Both the position numbers and the translations under genes were made by a program. From Massospora cicadina (taxonomy: Eukaryota > Entomophthoromycota > Entomophthoromycetes > Entomophthorales > Entomophthoraceae): 64,000 bases of DNA. Of the stretch, positions 1 to 12,400 are shown in pieces. The notes under the pieces were generated by a model. That model saw only the letters and a list, made by a program, of their open reading frames with translations. It was not told the origin of the DNA and searched no databases. The stretch is from contig JAKSZP010015921.1 in the NCBI GenBank assembly GCA_022478985.1, positions 98,165-162,164 of the forward strand, given 5' to 3'. How positions within the stretch are numbered: position 1 is the first letter of the stretch; every line of letters starts with the position of its first letter.

Positions 1-259
1 GGCAGCCAATCAGAAGATATGGAGCTGACTCCCGCTGTTCTCTGTGGGGGACCATGTTTTATTCAATGACCAGCACGGATTTGGGCGGAAAAACAAGCTC
101 TCCAACATCTGGGCTGGGCAATTTGGGATAATTGAGAAGACTGGCATGGATGTATACACTATCAAGGAACCCACGGGGGTCAGATTCTCAACTGAGTTCA
201 CGCAAAGTCCCTCCGAGCATATAAACAGTAAGAGCATATCATCTAGTCAAAGGGGGTAA
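1..259 (+). pseudogene. Ty3/Gypsy pol 3' end, integrase C-terminal region (family A, copy 1)
   Basis: This is the last part of a Gypsy polyprotein that begins outside the window. The frame is open from position 44 and encodes the tail found after integrase: a GDHVLF motif, then RKNKLSNIWAGQFGIIEKTG and a DVYTIKEPTG segment. The same order recurs in the minus-strand copy near 9.5 kb, the decayed copy near 7.9-8.1 kb and the copy at 43.9-44.0 kb, so these form one family. The frame stops just before a purine-rich AAAGGGGGTAA tract and the LTR that follows, as expected for pol running to the polypurine tract. In the family this region helps integrase bind DNA or chromatin. That role is inferred from position; I see no clear chromodomain. 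Confidence 0.8.
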
Positions 260-739
260 TGTTGGGAAGTTGATATGACTGGATAATATGCTACCCATAC
301 CGGCGAATCAGAGGGGGAATCAAGATGAGTCTCAAGATTTATGAAAAAGGGTATATGAATCATAATCAATCAAAATGATGACCATTTAGCGAATTGAGGG
401 GAATTATGCCAAGATTTGATAGGAATGAGAGCTTCTAGAAATGGGAAGATGAATAGAAGACTACCAATCTGAGGATGCATCTGTCTTGGGGAACTGAGAT
501 TTAAAGAGTCATACGGAGGATTGAAGGGAAGTCTTCTGTGATTAGGTTGTTGCAGATAAGTCTGCAATTAGTAGAAAGATAATAAAAGTCGAAGCCAGGG
601 GCGATAGCTCCATATATAGTTTATTGAGTTTTTATTAGTAAAGTCAGAGATCTTCATATCATCCAATTTGGTTGCTCAGTTGCTAATACGCTATGCAAAC
701 TGACTTGGTGGCATCGAGCCTATATGCCAAGAATTAACA
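260..739 (+). repeat. 3' LTR of family A Gypsy copy 1
   Basis: The 480-bp block starts with TGTTGGGAAG directly after the polypurine tract and ends in AATTAACA, giving TG...CA termini. Its first 30 bases resemble the LTRs at 38593 and 47693 (ATATGACTGGATAATA against ATATTACTGGACAATA), but the rest has diverged. It lies inside the reverse transcriptase of a minus-strand Gypsy. The 5 bases after it (ATCTG, 740-744) would be one half of the target duplication; the other half is outside the window. Confidence 0.75.
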
Positions 740-1298
740 ATCTGATTGAGCGCATTGAGGCAATCCAGCTGGAAAAGACTTTAGCCTTCTCCACATAGCG
801 CGCAATCTGAGAATCCAAATAGATGGGATGTATATCTGGTACAGTGACGTTGTTGAGGTTTCCATAGTCTACACATGGGTGTAGAGTACCACCAGCCTTC
901 TGAACAAAGAGAAGTGGGGAGCATACAGGGGAGGTGCGCTGAAAAATCGCGCCTTTGGCTAACTTTCTTTCACCCACAAATTTAACGCCTCTTCCTTCTG
1001 GACAGTCAGTGAATAAATAGGGGAAGAAATCCGCACCAGATTCACAAAGAAATTTGAAGTCACAGTCATACTTGGAATGATCAGTTAGTGCATCAGCTGA
1101 TGCTGCATCAAAGGAAGATTCCAAACCCACCAAACAAGAAGGTAGGGGAACCACCACGGTGGGCTTCAGCATAGAGGCAAGGCTAAGGGTGTGAAAATGG
1201 GGCCAGTGGGGCAAGTCGCCCTGAGCGTCAGCCTCAGACAAAGGAATAACTAATGTGCGACCATTCTTTAATGTTAGGAATAGGGTATTCTCTTTCAA
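740..1298 (-). pseudogene. Gypsy reverse transcriptase N-terminal part, truncated by an LTR
   Basis: On the minus strand from 1298 the frame holds the linker between protease and RT, then the start of the RT domain. Visible are SPLLFVQKAGGTLHPCVDYG (the K-DG-R-CVDYR block), NLNNVT and a P-H-PIYL stretch, followed by KVFS where the first catalytic Asp motif should come. The frame is broken there by the LTR at 260-739, so the YxDD active site is missing from this copy. It belongs to the element whose protease lies at 1325-1678. The family differs from the copies at 4-15 kb and 38-48 kb and is nearer in style to the element at 59-64 kb. Confidence 0.75.
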
Positions 1299-1324
1299 GT
1301 TGTTCTAAATTCAAACTTCTGCCA

Positions 1325-1678
1325 TCACTCCATATCCAAAATGATAGGGTACAAGAGGTTTTTGATAGCTTGGAATTGATTGGACAAGTGGTACTTGCCA
1401 ACCTGATAGTCCACCATCTCAACAATCTTCAAAGTGGGAATACCTTGGGACGCCCCTCCCCTGACCATACCACCTGGCAAGTAACCCCGCCCAAGGTAGT
1501 CAGCTAGGCTCTGGTTCATAAAGTTTTCAGTGGCGCCAGTATCCACCAGAATAGTGGTGCTGAATTTCCCTAAAGTGGAGGAAAGGATAGCAGTCAGTAG
1601 AAAATACCCTGAATGGTCTTTGTTTAAAGCAGAAAACGCCAGTAAATCACCAGAAAATTCCTCCTCTGGCTTGAGCAC
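1325..1678 (-). pseudogene. Gypsy retropepsin-like aspartic protease
   Basis: The 117-codon minus-strand frame contains LVDTGATENFMNQSLADYLG, the DTGA catalytic motif of retroviral-type aspartic proteases with the usual following helix. It ends in a segment LLYPIILDM, matching the 'hPhILGhxW' flap-side block that links protease to RT in these polyproteins. The protease would cut the Gag-Pol precursor. It lies immediately upstream of the RT frame on the same strand but in another frame, so the polyprotein is already broken. Catalytic Asp, Thr and Gly are intact here, unlike the protease near 40.66 kb (Asn for Asp). Confidence 0.8.
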
Positions 1679-1736
1679 ACACTAGGGTATGTTTTGGAAT
1701 CATAGAAGGGGGAAAGATAGTTGGCCACTCTTACTA

Positions 1737-2051
1737 CTAAACCACAAACACCTCACCTTCTGCAGGCGCATATACTTTATAATATTTGAAACGAAGTTCT
1801 TTTTCCACTTCCTGGGTGCTATGGATCATGTTAGGGGTCAAACGAGGGTTGTCAGGGGTAATTTGATATACAGGAATAAGGTTCTCATCCAGGCCATAAG
1901 AGCTAATAAACGGTTCAGAGGTATAGGTAAGGTTTTCATTATAAAACACGTTTTTAGACACAAATGAGCCTATTTCCCTAACAGCAATGGAGTGCCCAAC
2001 TTTATCCAAGGCCAACACCCCCAGGCCCATCTGCGCCAATTCCACCAGCAT
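1737..2051 (-). pseudogene. Unrecognised ORF upstream of Gypsy protease (probable Gag or Gag-Pol linker)
   Basis: A 104-codon minus-strand frame lies just upstream of the protease frame in the same transcriptional direction. It is rich in hydrophobic and acidic residues (for example VFYNENLTYTSEPFISSYGL) and has no zinc knuckle or motif I recognise. Position suggests part of the same Gypsy element between Gag and protease. Beyond it, up to about 2840, minus-strand frames of 60-150 codons overlap in different frames and I cannot pick a real one. A host ORF is possible but unlikely. Confidence 0.35.
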
Positions 2052-2099
2052 TGTAAAAATGCACTGCCAAAGTAAACCCTGTTTGTTTAAATTGAATTT

Positions 2100-4150
2100 G
2101 TAAATTTTGGTGTAAAGTTAGGGAATCACGACTTTTGGACCCATAAGCGTCTGTATCCAGCAGGTAAGATCACGAAGGGTTGGTACTTTCCAGTTGGAGG
2201 CAGCCAAAATAACGCTGAGAGGCTCTAACCTTTGGGAAAAAGAGGAAACAGCGGTGCAGCTGACCACAGCTGAAGCCCACAGCTGGCGGACACCGTTTTC
2301 ACTTCTGAAAAGTCCCACATGGAAAAAGTTTGTGCACATAAATTAAGAGGTTGGTTGACTAATGTAAGGAGAGTGTCTATAACTCTCCTGTTCCCAGCGT
2401 GGTAGTGTGTGAAGCACAAGGCCAACTCCAGGGAACTAGTCATTAGTATGAAAGTTACTAGAACCCAGCAGAAGGTGCTGGAGCAATAATAACTCAAGAG
2501 AAAGAGGGTGATCGTTGGTGGAAATAACCAACCCAAAGAGACGCAGTGCACAGGGAAAGAATTGGTAAGCATCCCAGGTTGGAGGGAACCTGGGCGACCC
2601 AATGGTGCGCGAGGGGATAACCTAATCATATTCAAATTGAATGGTTCACATAGCGTGAGACCTTCTTGAAGAGGTCCACGCACAGGATTGTCTGCAATAA
2701 CAAAATAAAATGGAAAAATGTGAAGTTTTCTTGGGAAAAGTTGACCAACAAGGAATGTTGGTCACAAAAATCAAATTTAAAGATTGTTGGGGTAATTCAG
2801 GGTCTGCCAAAGTGGTCCTAAGCACCAATTCATCAATAGACAAATGCTTCCATCTAAATTAGTAGAATACACTGAAACTGACTTTGCTTAAGTAATCTAT
2901 TGAACTTGTATTTTACCTGAATGCATAGTTTTGTAAATAGTTCAGGTTTTAAACCCCCATTCCTCAAGCAACTTAATTGAACCATCATTATTAATTAAAT
3001 ACCCCATTCATTTTAACGCCTGGGCTGATGCAAGGGGCTGAGCGTTATGCACCTCATTAGTAACAACCTGGGCATATTTGGCTTGTACCCAGCGTTGATT
3101 TAATGTGTGCTTGAGGTTGGGGAGGGCCTGAAGCTTCACCTTCTGGGCCTTCTGCCACCCAGCCTTATCCTTGGGGTTGGTGCCCACTATCATTTCATTT
3201 AGCCATAACAGAACTTAGATTTGTCCATTTTCAACAATTATAGTGTCATTTTTGCAAAAACTGATTTTAACTTAGGTTGTGTACATGATTTTTTACACCA
3301 AATTCATACCAAAATCATCTTCCCGTTCACCTTCATCCTACAAGGCATATAAAGGCAGTGGATGAAGCTAACAATAATATTAATAACCAGTTAATGTGAT
3401 GAATGGTTCATTGTTAGTGTTTTTTATTTTAAACATATAGAACTAACCTGAAGTGATACAAAATTTATATTCTAGTTAATAAAAATGGTTTGGTCTATTT
3501 GAATTTTTTTGAATGTTTGGTTTTTCAATTCAGCATGTTTGAGTTTAGCAAATGGTCTGGAGAAACTTTCCAGTCGTTAATCATTTAATTTAATATAAAA
3601 TATTAATTATAAGCTCACTTTCAGTTTGTTTCCTTATTTCTAAGGTGGTATTAATGGGATGATCCTCATCTTGGAATTATTACTTATTCAATGGCAAAAT
3701 AAAGAGTTATTTTAAATTTAACTTATTTTTGGGCTTATTTTCTTTATAAACTTCGCGCTGGCCCTCAAGTCTCATACTTGAGGTACCACCTAACATTTTT
3801 GGAGCCTCTCTCCTATCTCAGCCATATATCCTATATTCCCTGGTATATCTGAGTGGTCCAAAGGGGTTGGACTGAACTCACACCTCATCCTGTAGTGCAG
3901 ACCAGGTGCCAGATCCCTGATGATCCAGATTGATAAAATGGATTAACCCTGATGAATCCCCAGGTAGAAGAGGCTGGGTTGGCTCCATGTCTTGATCCAG
4001 AGGTCTGGTAGTGAGGATGAGATGTGTTGTTCAGTGGATTCCATCAGTGGTAGAGATTGGTTGTATTGGTTCACCACAATGCTTTACTGAATGGGCTGAA
4101 CCTATGGGTATAACCAATTTTAGCATATAGGTCATACCACGCTTACCCTT
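2100..4150. other. Unassigned AT-rich stretch
   Basis: No convincing gene. At 3008-3193 on the minus strand a 61-codon frame begins MIVGTNPKDKAGWQKAQKVK; it is lysine/glutamine-rich and could be a Gag remnant or an exon, but nothing decides this. A TATA-like CATATAAAGG at 3346-3355 and AT-rich runs suggest LTR or promoter sequence of the decayed Gypsy downstream. I found no LTR partner for it. Confidence 0.3.
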
Positions 4151-5972
4151 ATTGGATGGAGGCAACTTCCAATACTGGGTTGTGTCACTGGTGGATGGAA
4201 ACTTGATTTTTCATTCATTACAGTTAGTGCAATACAGGATGTTGATTCACTTTAAGAGACCTTGGGCCTCCCTGGTGTTAGTTATTAGAAAAAAGGACAT
4301 TTATAACTGCATGTTAGTAGATTATTGGAAGCTTAACCATGGTACCAAAAAGGATTAAGATACTTTATGCATATTGATGGTGTGACAGACCGTTGGGAAG
4401 TGCACAATATTTCTCTGCCATGGATTTAATTATTGACTACTGGAAGATTGAGCTGCCTATCAAGTAGCACAAAAAAGTGTATGATGATAATTACCCAGGG
4501 TCTGTATCAACCCACTTGGATGCCGCAGGTGCTGTGCAACACCCTGCGACCTTCTAACAGGATATGGAAAGAATATTGGGTAATATAGATATCTCATGTG
4601 TCCTAGTTATCTGGACTATATAAACATTTGTTATAGAATGTTTTACAAACACCTAAGGCACCTAGAAGAGTTGTACTGCTGGCTTGCCAAGGCAGATCTT
4701 AAAATTAAGCCAAAAATTGTAACTTCTTTTGAGAGCAACTTTATTAGCTGGGGTTTGTCATTGATAAACAAGGCTTACAGCCCCATATGGCAATATAGAA
4801 GCCATCAAACAAATGACATAACCAAACAGCAAGTGTAACATCCTAGTGTTCCATTGGAATAGTTGATTACTATTGCAGTTTATGGAAAAATTTTAAAAAA
4901 TTGGTGAACCTTTATTTCACCTTCTCAAAAAGGAGTGCAATTTGAGTGGAAGGATGACTTCAATGACCTCTGATGAGCTAAGGCTGTTCCCCTCCCAAGG
5001 ACTAATACTTATGTGCCCCAACTTTTATAAACCATTAAATATTCATATGGATGCATCCCTCACTACTATAGGGGCATATTTATCTCAGCTTAATTCCAAA
5101 AGGGTAGAACATCACATTGCTTATTGCAGCTAGATGCTGGATATACATGAACAGACTTATAACGTTACTGAAAAGAGCGTTTAGAAGTAATCTACTCTTG
5201 TAGACAATTTTGGGCTTATATCTACAGTGTACATTTTACTGTAGTGACTGATCATAACTCTCTGCACTTGTTACAAAATGTTTTGGAACCTGAAGGATGG
5301 CTGACCCGCTAGTTTAAAAAAGTTATAAGCTTACAACCTCAAAATTCAACACTGGCCCAGAGTTAAGCATTAATTGCAGATGACTCCAAGTTGCCTACTG
5401 TAGCATTACTGGTTGATTAGGCTGATAAAATGTTTGACAATATGGTGATTTGGAAATATGATAATGAGCCTGAAGAGGTTCAACGCAAGTTGGAAAAGCT
5501 GAGACAGAATACTTTTAATTAAAATAACTTTATAAAATTGCAGATGATATATACATTGTGCTTTCCCAGCCCACTGAGCAAACTGACTTGATTATTGTAG
5601 CTCATAAGTGAAAGGGCACAAAAGGTTTAAGAAGATTCTTAAACAGTAAAGACCACATTATTATTGGGAATCAATGGCTTTTGATATTTAAATAACTCTC
5701 AGCTATTGCAAAGAATGCCATGCTAAAAACGCCTTATTTGAAGGCCACCTCCTATCAATTAGTTAACCCTGTTGGGCATTTGCCCTCTTAGCTTCAGAGA
5801 AATAATGTCTTAGGTCAAATTCATACAAAACGAGGAACTGTCAGCCATTTACAAGTTTCCAATGACCCTAAATTTGATTTTAAAAATAATCAAAACAATG
5901 GTAATGAGGATATTGGCCTAAAGGACCCTGGCTGATTCTCGGTGGAACCCCATTAATCAGGGTAGCACCAGT

Positions 5973-6491
5973 TTGAAACCTGCACAAGCACTAACTGTAA
6001 AATTGAGTGATCAGATTCTCTCTAATCCTGCTACAGACCATGGGGCAACCATTGGAAGGCACGCCCCTAACCATCACCAAGTCCTTCACAACACCTACGC
6101 AGGGGCCACTCCCTTTTATAGGCGTGGTGGAGGTCCCCCAGTGAAAGTAATTTCTTTAGTGGTGATTGGTTGTGGTACATCAAAACCTTACTGCATGGGT
6201 ACATTCTGCCCCAAAACCCCAACCTTCATTTTACCTAAGATTAACTCACTTTTTTAAAGATCTGATAGGATCAAAACCCATAATACCTAAATTAGAAGAA
6301 TCAAAGCTATTCCAAAACTATCCCTGAATTCCCTCCAACCCTTAAAATGAGTTTAAATACTGATAGTCAAATATTGGTAAAGGATCACTTCTCATTTTAA
6401 TCCCATGCTTTTAATAAAATCCATAAAAACCCAAATTTTATTTTAGCGCTTACTATTTATTTTATTAAAACTCTTTGTGGGATCCAGCAGC
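5973..6491. mobile_element. Insertion of about 519 bp flanked by an 11-bp direct repeat
   Basis: GTAGCACCAGT occurs at 5962-5972 and again at 6492-6502. The DNA between does not continue the Gypsy pol frame on either side and has no match elsewhere in the window that I can see. The repeat length is too long for an LTR element (5 bp here) and suits a LINE/SINE-type or other retroposed insertion. It has no A-tail at either end, so the class is open. A 94-codon frame at 5973-6257 shows no known motif. Confidence 0.45.
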
Positions 6492-7059
6492 GTAGCACCA
6501 GTGAGAACAAAAAAGCTGGATTCCTAAAAACCCTAATTTTGCATGGCGCACCATCTTCATTGAAGTTGTTGGACCCTTGGCCAATACAAGTGACCAATTT
6601 AAGTATATAATTTTATCATTCACCTAACTAAATGGGTGGAGGACAAAGCAGTTAAGGACCTGGGCACAATGGTCAGTGTTAAGTTTATTTTGGAGAATAT
6701 GTTTGTCAGCATGATTTCACCCAGTTTATTTTAACAGATAATGGAACTAACTTTACATTCCAAACGATCATCAAACTCAATGAGTTGATGGGTATAAGGG
6801 AGGTTTTGTCTACACCTTATCACCCCAAGATCAAAAGCACAATTAAAAAAGTGATTATCACTTTTATGGGTATTTTTTAAGTTGATTACTGGAAAAGCGC
6901 TCTGGAGACTTTTCTTGCCTTCCACCATTTTTCTTATAACATCTCTTATCACTTGGCCACAGGGCACTCGCCATTTGAGTTATTATATAGGAAGCATCCT
7001 GAACTACCCCCGTTCTTAAAATCAAGTCTTAAATAAGAAAGCATGAGGTCTAAGGAATA

Positions 7060-7890
7060 TCTTTATAAGCTCACATAAACATTAATTTAAATGCAAAGCT
7101 CCACATATTCCAACTCGCTGGCTCATAAATTTAAAGCTAGAACTCAGGATAATGATGACTGTTGGACCTTACTGGGATAGATTAGACAAGCCTGATCCAT
7201 ACATTGATCTCACTAATGGAATTTCAGATTTGGATGCAAATCTGGAGGTTAAGTTTGAGTATCTGGGGCTGGAGAAGAACTAATTGAGGTCATAATTGCA
7301 GGAAAGGATTTTGGGATTCAAGAATAAGGGCTAATCTAGTGTATCACAAGATTGGTGTCTTGAATCCAAATTGCAATCCACTGGGATGTGGGGCTTTCAT
7401 GAGCAATGATTTGGATGTTGCTTAAAAGCCTAACTTGGTATTACAAGTATTTAACTATTGCAGATGTTTTAAAATGTGGAAAACGATAACTGGGAATACA
7501 GTTTTGTTTTTTTTTGAAAAAAATCATAATAGAATTATCAATAGCATTGCATGCCAAAGTCAGTCTAAAGTTAATTTGGGAGAATAATTAAATCAACCAG
7601 AAAAATGAGCTTGACTAGTGAGCTTTACCAGGCGTTGGCTTTGTTGCTGCCATGTTATGGAGCCAGATGCTGCTGCTTGCATGCACCAATGCCAAAACCA
7701 TGGTCCATGAATATGCCACAAATTCTGGTAATGGCGTGCGTGTTTGGGGGTGGCTTTCTGTTGGGTTGTCAGCCATGTGGTTAGTGACATGGCTTGTACT
7801 ACCCAACTCCTTTGTCATGTATTGGTATAAACCCACACGTTACACTTAAACAACTTTGGTATAATTCAATAAGTCTGGTATTATGATAAT
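7060..7890. other. Degenerate linker of Gypsy copy 2 with probable foreign insertion
   Basis: Between the integrase core and the C-terminal tail of copy 2 the DNA loses similarity to the family A element. Frames on both strands overlap at 7593-7849 without recognisable motifs. I treat it as decayed element DNA or an insertion without visible ends. Confidence 0.3.
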
Positions 7891-8130
7891 CATGGCTTTG
7901 AAAGGATTGTCAAGTTAGAGAATTTCTGAAAAGGTCATTTTGAGATCATAGAGAAGACCTCCATGGATGCTTACAATCTCAAGGATCCTACTAAGGGCTA
8001 CCTTATTTTTTGAGTGCATGTGAAGTTTCTTAAGAAGTACTATCAACCCTTCAGCCTTATGGCCACAGGCTCTCAATAATTTATTGGACCCCACTCATTT
8101 TTGTTCCCTGATGTTTGGTCAAAGGGGGGA

Positions 8131-8826
8131 AAGGTTGTATTTGGTTTGACAAACTACATGTTATATTATTATTTATTTAATTTGATTTTTAAAATCTAGA
8201 TAAAAGGGTTTGATAAGTGTGATTGGCCCTTCAGCCCACGGTTTTGTGAAGTTGCTTAATTTGTATTTTTTGACTATTGGCAGCCTTAGTTGCATGTGAA
8301 AAATATTGATAAATACACCATAAAATCAAATCCTACTCCCCACTGATGAACTTGAAGCCTTAGTATCTTGATTACTGTGGCCTGCAGGCCTGGTTTTCAT
8401 ATTACCATTATTATTCATTCATTATTATTTTGCCCCACGATGACATAAAACCTGTCATAAATATCTTGTTGTTATTATCCATTGCCTTCCCAACAGAATA
8501 TTACTTTTTTAGGTTGACTATGGTTATTATGGATATTACACCAAAGTTGCTGGTTTAGTGGTCATGTAGTTCCCCATTAAAATATTGCCTCAAAAACCTT
8601 AGCGCTTTCTGCTGTCAAATAATTGCACCATTAAGAATGAAGGGTGAGCTAAGCATAGCATGGAGCCGCCATTGGAAAGGGGATCTGTTTCTGTCGTTAG
8701 TTGGTGTTAAAGAATATCACAAGAAGTAAAAAAAGTGTCAAGAAAAGCCTTGAAGACAATGTCATTACTCAATACTATGGAGCCTTTCTTTTAAAGCTTA
8801 ACAAAAGTATATTTATAATAAATAAA
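8131..8826. other. AT-rich stretch between Gypsy copies 2 and 3, possible LTR part
   Basis: It follows the polypurine-like tract of copy 2 and starts TTGTATTTGG, so it may be the beginning of its 3' LTR, cut by the insertion of copy 3 at 8827. No partner LTR upstream was recognised. The only frames are short (for example 8701-8886) and carry no motif. Confidence 0.3.
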
Positions 8827-8831
8827 GTCTG

Positions 8832-9399
8832 TATTATACAATTGGCGGTATATTGGAGATATGCTGAGGGGTTTTTACAGGGTTAAGCCCACTGAGCAAT
8901 AGGACTGACAATATGAAGATCATCATCCTTGAGACAACATAATAAACTTAATAAATTATGAAACAGTTGACCCAATGACACTATTTTATTTAATATAATT
9001 TTTTTCAGTGGATGCTCCCTGATCCACTTGATCTCTTCACTAACAATATTCCTCTTTCAATCTTCTCATATTGTTTTATATCAGCAACTTTGGTCAATAC
9101 TGACCCTTTTGCTTAGACTATGCATTCTTCCATATTCTCATTAGTTCCAGTGAATTTTATATATGAAATTCATTGTCACCTTAGTTTGAGGCGATCCTCT
9201 CAATATTTGTCATATGTTGACATCACTTTATCACCTGATTTGGAGGTGATCCACTAAATATTTGTTTGATGCTTTGTATTTCCCTATTGCTATATGTCAA
9301 AGCAATCTCGTCAGTATTCATACTACTTACTTTGGCCAATATTGCCCTTATGCCATAAATATGTAGGGCTTATTATCCAGTCATATCAGAATCTCAACA
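8832..9399 (-). repeat. 3' LTR of Gypsy copy 3
   Basis: 568 bp, closely similar to 14310-14878 and more distantly to 38593-39173. Shared blocks include GGGTTAAGCCCAC near the U5 side, TATGCATTCTTCCATATTCT, and the inner edge CATATCAGAATC. The polypurine tract follows at 9400. Its outer terminus has decayed from TG...CA to TA at 8832; the boundary is set by the GTCTG target duplication. Confidence 0.85.
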
Positions 9400-9419
9400 T
9401 TACCCCCTCCCAACTGGAT

Positions 9420-12400
9420 TATATGGCTCCTATTGTTTATATGCCCAAATATACTTTTGTGTGCACTTGTTTAATGTTCCAGCTGCTTGCAGGGTCCTTG
9501 ATACTATAGGCATCCACACCTGTTTTCTCAATTACTTCATATGGACCTATCCAGATGATGGATGATTTGTGCTTATGCCTGAACTCATGTTGACCATGGA
9601 ATAAAACATGTCCTCATCATTAAAAGGGGCTTGCCCACTATGCCATACCTGGTCAGCCATCTAGTTCTTGATCTTCTTGGCTAAGCTGAATGAGTACGCT
9701 TCAGTTTCCAGCTTAGTCAGCATATTTGTTAAGTTGGTTAGAAGTGTTTAGGATCCATTCCTCTGTCATCTTTCATGAAGGCATAGAGCAGAGGGTAGAT
9801 CTGGGCGCCTTCTATATATTAATTGAAAAGGACTCTTCCCCATGGCAGAATGATAACTAATATTGTAAGCGAAGATTACTGTGGATAAGAGGGAACTCTT
9901 ATCTGAAGGTCAGTCCGTTACTAATTTTCATAGTATGTTCACCAAGGTTCCATTAACTTACTCAACCATCCCATTATATTTGGGGTAATATGGGGTCATC
10001 AAAGCCCCACAGATGTCCATCACTTAGTTGTTATTGGGTAAAATGTGGGAGGGTGAGTTGGTTTCATTATTGTAAGGATAAACTTCAGACATCCATGTTG
10101 CTGGTTTAGAAATTCCATCACAAACTTTGTCACAGTGACCGCTCTAGATCGTGTATTGCCTATGCCTCAACCCACCTGGTCAAGTGGTCAATTGCCACCA
10201 GAATATACTTGGACCAGTTAGCTCCCATTAGCAGAGGGCCAATGACATTAAGGGAAATCATATGCCAAGAAAAGTGAGGTTTCGCTTAACAGTATGAAAT
10301 CTTCTGGGGGAATGGCTTCTCAACTTGGCACTGTTGACAGCAGAAAATTGTTTAAAGCATGTCAAACTGCATTCTTTCCCAGTAGTACCATGGTCGCAAC
10401 AATTCTAGGGTCTTGCATAATTCACAATGGCCAACTTCTCAGTGTGCACTTATAATAATATTTGATCTGGCGGAAGCTTTTGGGATGTACACAGTAGAGT
10501 CTCCAATCCTTTTGTACAACTCCCCGTTAATCTAGAAGGTATTAGTTCACATCTCATTTTAATGCCTTTATGACTTGGGGCAGTTTGTCATTGTATTTCC
10601 CGCTGAGCATCTTGTCAAACATTATATTGCTAAGATCTGCCGTAATGGCAATTATTGGCAATTGTGATAAGCAATCAGTGTTTTGGTGTTTTGCTCTGGG
10701 TCAGTGAAGGATTTCAAAATCGTAAGCCTGCAGCTTAAGAGCCCATCGAGCTAGATGCATCTCAGACTCTCTGAGATTCTGTGACCAGTGTAACAACGTA
10801 TTATCCTTTATGACTTTAAACTTTACCCCATGCAAATATACCCAAAATTGCTTGTATGCATAGATCACCACTAAGCACTCCCGCTCAGTCATGGTGTAAT
10901 TGCATTTGTGGCAATTCAAACTACAACTGCAGTAAGAAACCAATTGCTCTTCCCTCTTATCATTTTTGTGATAGAACTTCTCCAACGGCAGAAAGAGATG
11001 TATCCATCTGTATAAACAATTCTTTTTCAAAATTTAGATAATGTAGCACTAGTGCACTGAGTAATGTTATCAAAAGTGTATCAAAGGAGCATTGGCGTCA
11101 TTCCATCCATTCAAACGCGGCACTCTTTTTAATTAACTCAAACAACGGTTCTCCAATACAGCTGAAGTTGGGATTTAATTGTTGGTAGTAACTGACCATC
11201 CCCAAAAATACCTGTACATTGCGTTTACTGCTTGGCAGGGTCTTTTCTTAATAGCTGCCATTTTAGCCAGTTGAGGTTTTAGCCCCTTTGAGTCTATTAC
11301 AAACACTAGGTACTCCAGCTGATCCTTGAAGAAGTGACATTTGTGGGTCTTATTCTTGATGTTGATTCAGCAAGCCAGCGGAATATCTTCTCCAGATAGG
11401 TAAGGTTCTCAGAAAATGTACACAAAAATACATTGATATTGTCAAGGTACACAAGAAAGCATGACAGCTTCAAGTCACCAAGGATGGTATCCATAGCCTG
11501 TTATAACATGGCTGGGGCATAGCACAGCCCTTGTGGCATACAGGTTGGCTGGAAAAGCACATTGGACGTGATAATGGTGCATTTTTTCTGTTCCACTGTG
11601 GGCAACTTGATTTGCCAGTAGCCAGATATCAAATCATCGCCAAAAAGTAAAGATCTCTACCTAACCAATTCAAACATCATCAGTCTGCAGCAAGGGGTAT
11701 GTCCTTCTTGATAATACTTTTGAGCGTCTGGTAGTCTATTACCACCCAGTAGGTACCATCCTTCTTTTTTACAATTAAAAATAAACAAAGCTCACAGCTC
11801 TTTAAGGGTTAAAGCATCCCTTGCTCCAGAAGCTTATCAATTTCCTTAGTGACAGCTTCTTTAGCTGCTTTTGATTGGTGGATCAGCTATGATCTGATGA
11901 AAGGATGATCTCCAGTGTAAACTGATGGACCACCCTCCAAACGCATCCTAAATTATGGTCATCAGCAGCGAAAATATTTTTACATTTTTAAAATAAAGCT
12001 ATTGCTCAATATTTCTGTGCTTTCAATAACCCCTTTAATTCATTGCATGATACCACAGTTATTACACTGGCTGTGGTTCAATGGGTAGACTAAATTCATC
12101 CAGCAACCCAAACTCATAAACCTGAAGGACCTTCTCCAAAGGGGTCAAGTGTAAATATATTACTATTTGATGCCAGAAAATTTGCATTGGTTCATTTTAA
12201 GGTTTGCTAATAGAACCTTGATCTCTCTGTGGCCCAGAAGTATAATGCCTTTAGCCATTAGCTCAATACACAATTGTAGATAAGGACTAATAACTTTCTC
12301 ATAGAGTCCATCTAGCACTTCTACCACCAATTTGGTGTTCACTATTACTTGGTGACTGGAGGGGATGGACATCAGCCCAGCCACTCTGAGCGGCAGCCCT

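Larger units (their letters stand above)
4152..8130 (+). mobile_element. Decayed Ty3/Gypsy element, family A copy 2 (RT, RNase H, integrase)
   Basis: Plus-strand fragments follow pol order and match the copy at 38.6-48.3 kb. RT lies at 4230-4838: VLVIRKKD with MLVDYWKLN, then a stretch aligning with the thumb (ELYCWLAKADLKIKPK). The catalytic motif reads SYLDYINI, so one Asp of YLDD is lost. RNase H lies at about 4940-5330, with NIHMDASLTTIGAYLSQ and a degraded DHNSLH block. Integrase core lies at about 6560-7060, with FILTDNGTNFTFQT and TPYHPK, then a segment matching HSPFELLYRKHPELP. The C-terminal tail lies at 7890-8060. Gag and protease are absent. Many stops and frameshifts make it older than copy 3 or 4. 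A purine-rich AAGGGGGGAAAGG near 8115-8130 is probably its polypurine tract. Confidence 0.75.

Noticed and set aside
2225..2683. 152-codon minus-strand ORF with hydrophobic stretches (possible membrane protein)
   Set aside because: It overlaps other frames in decayed Gypsy DNA, has no clear start context and no family resemblance; the hydrophobicity follows T-rich codons.
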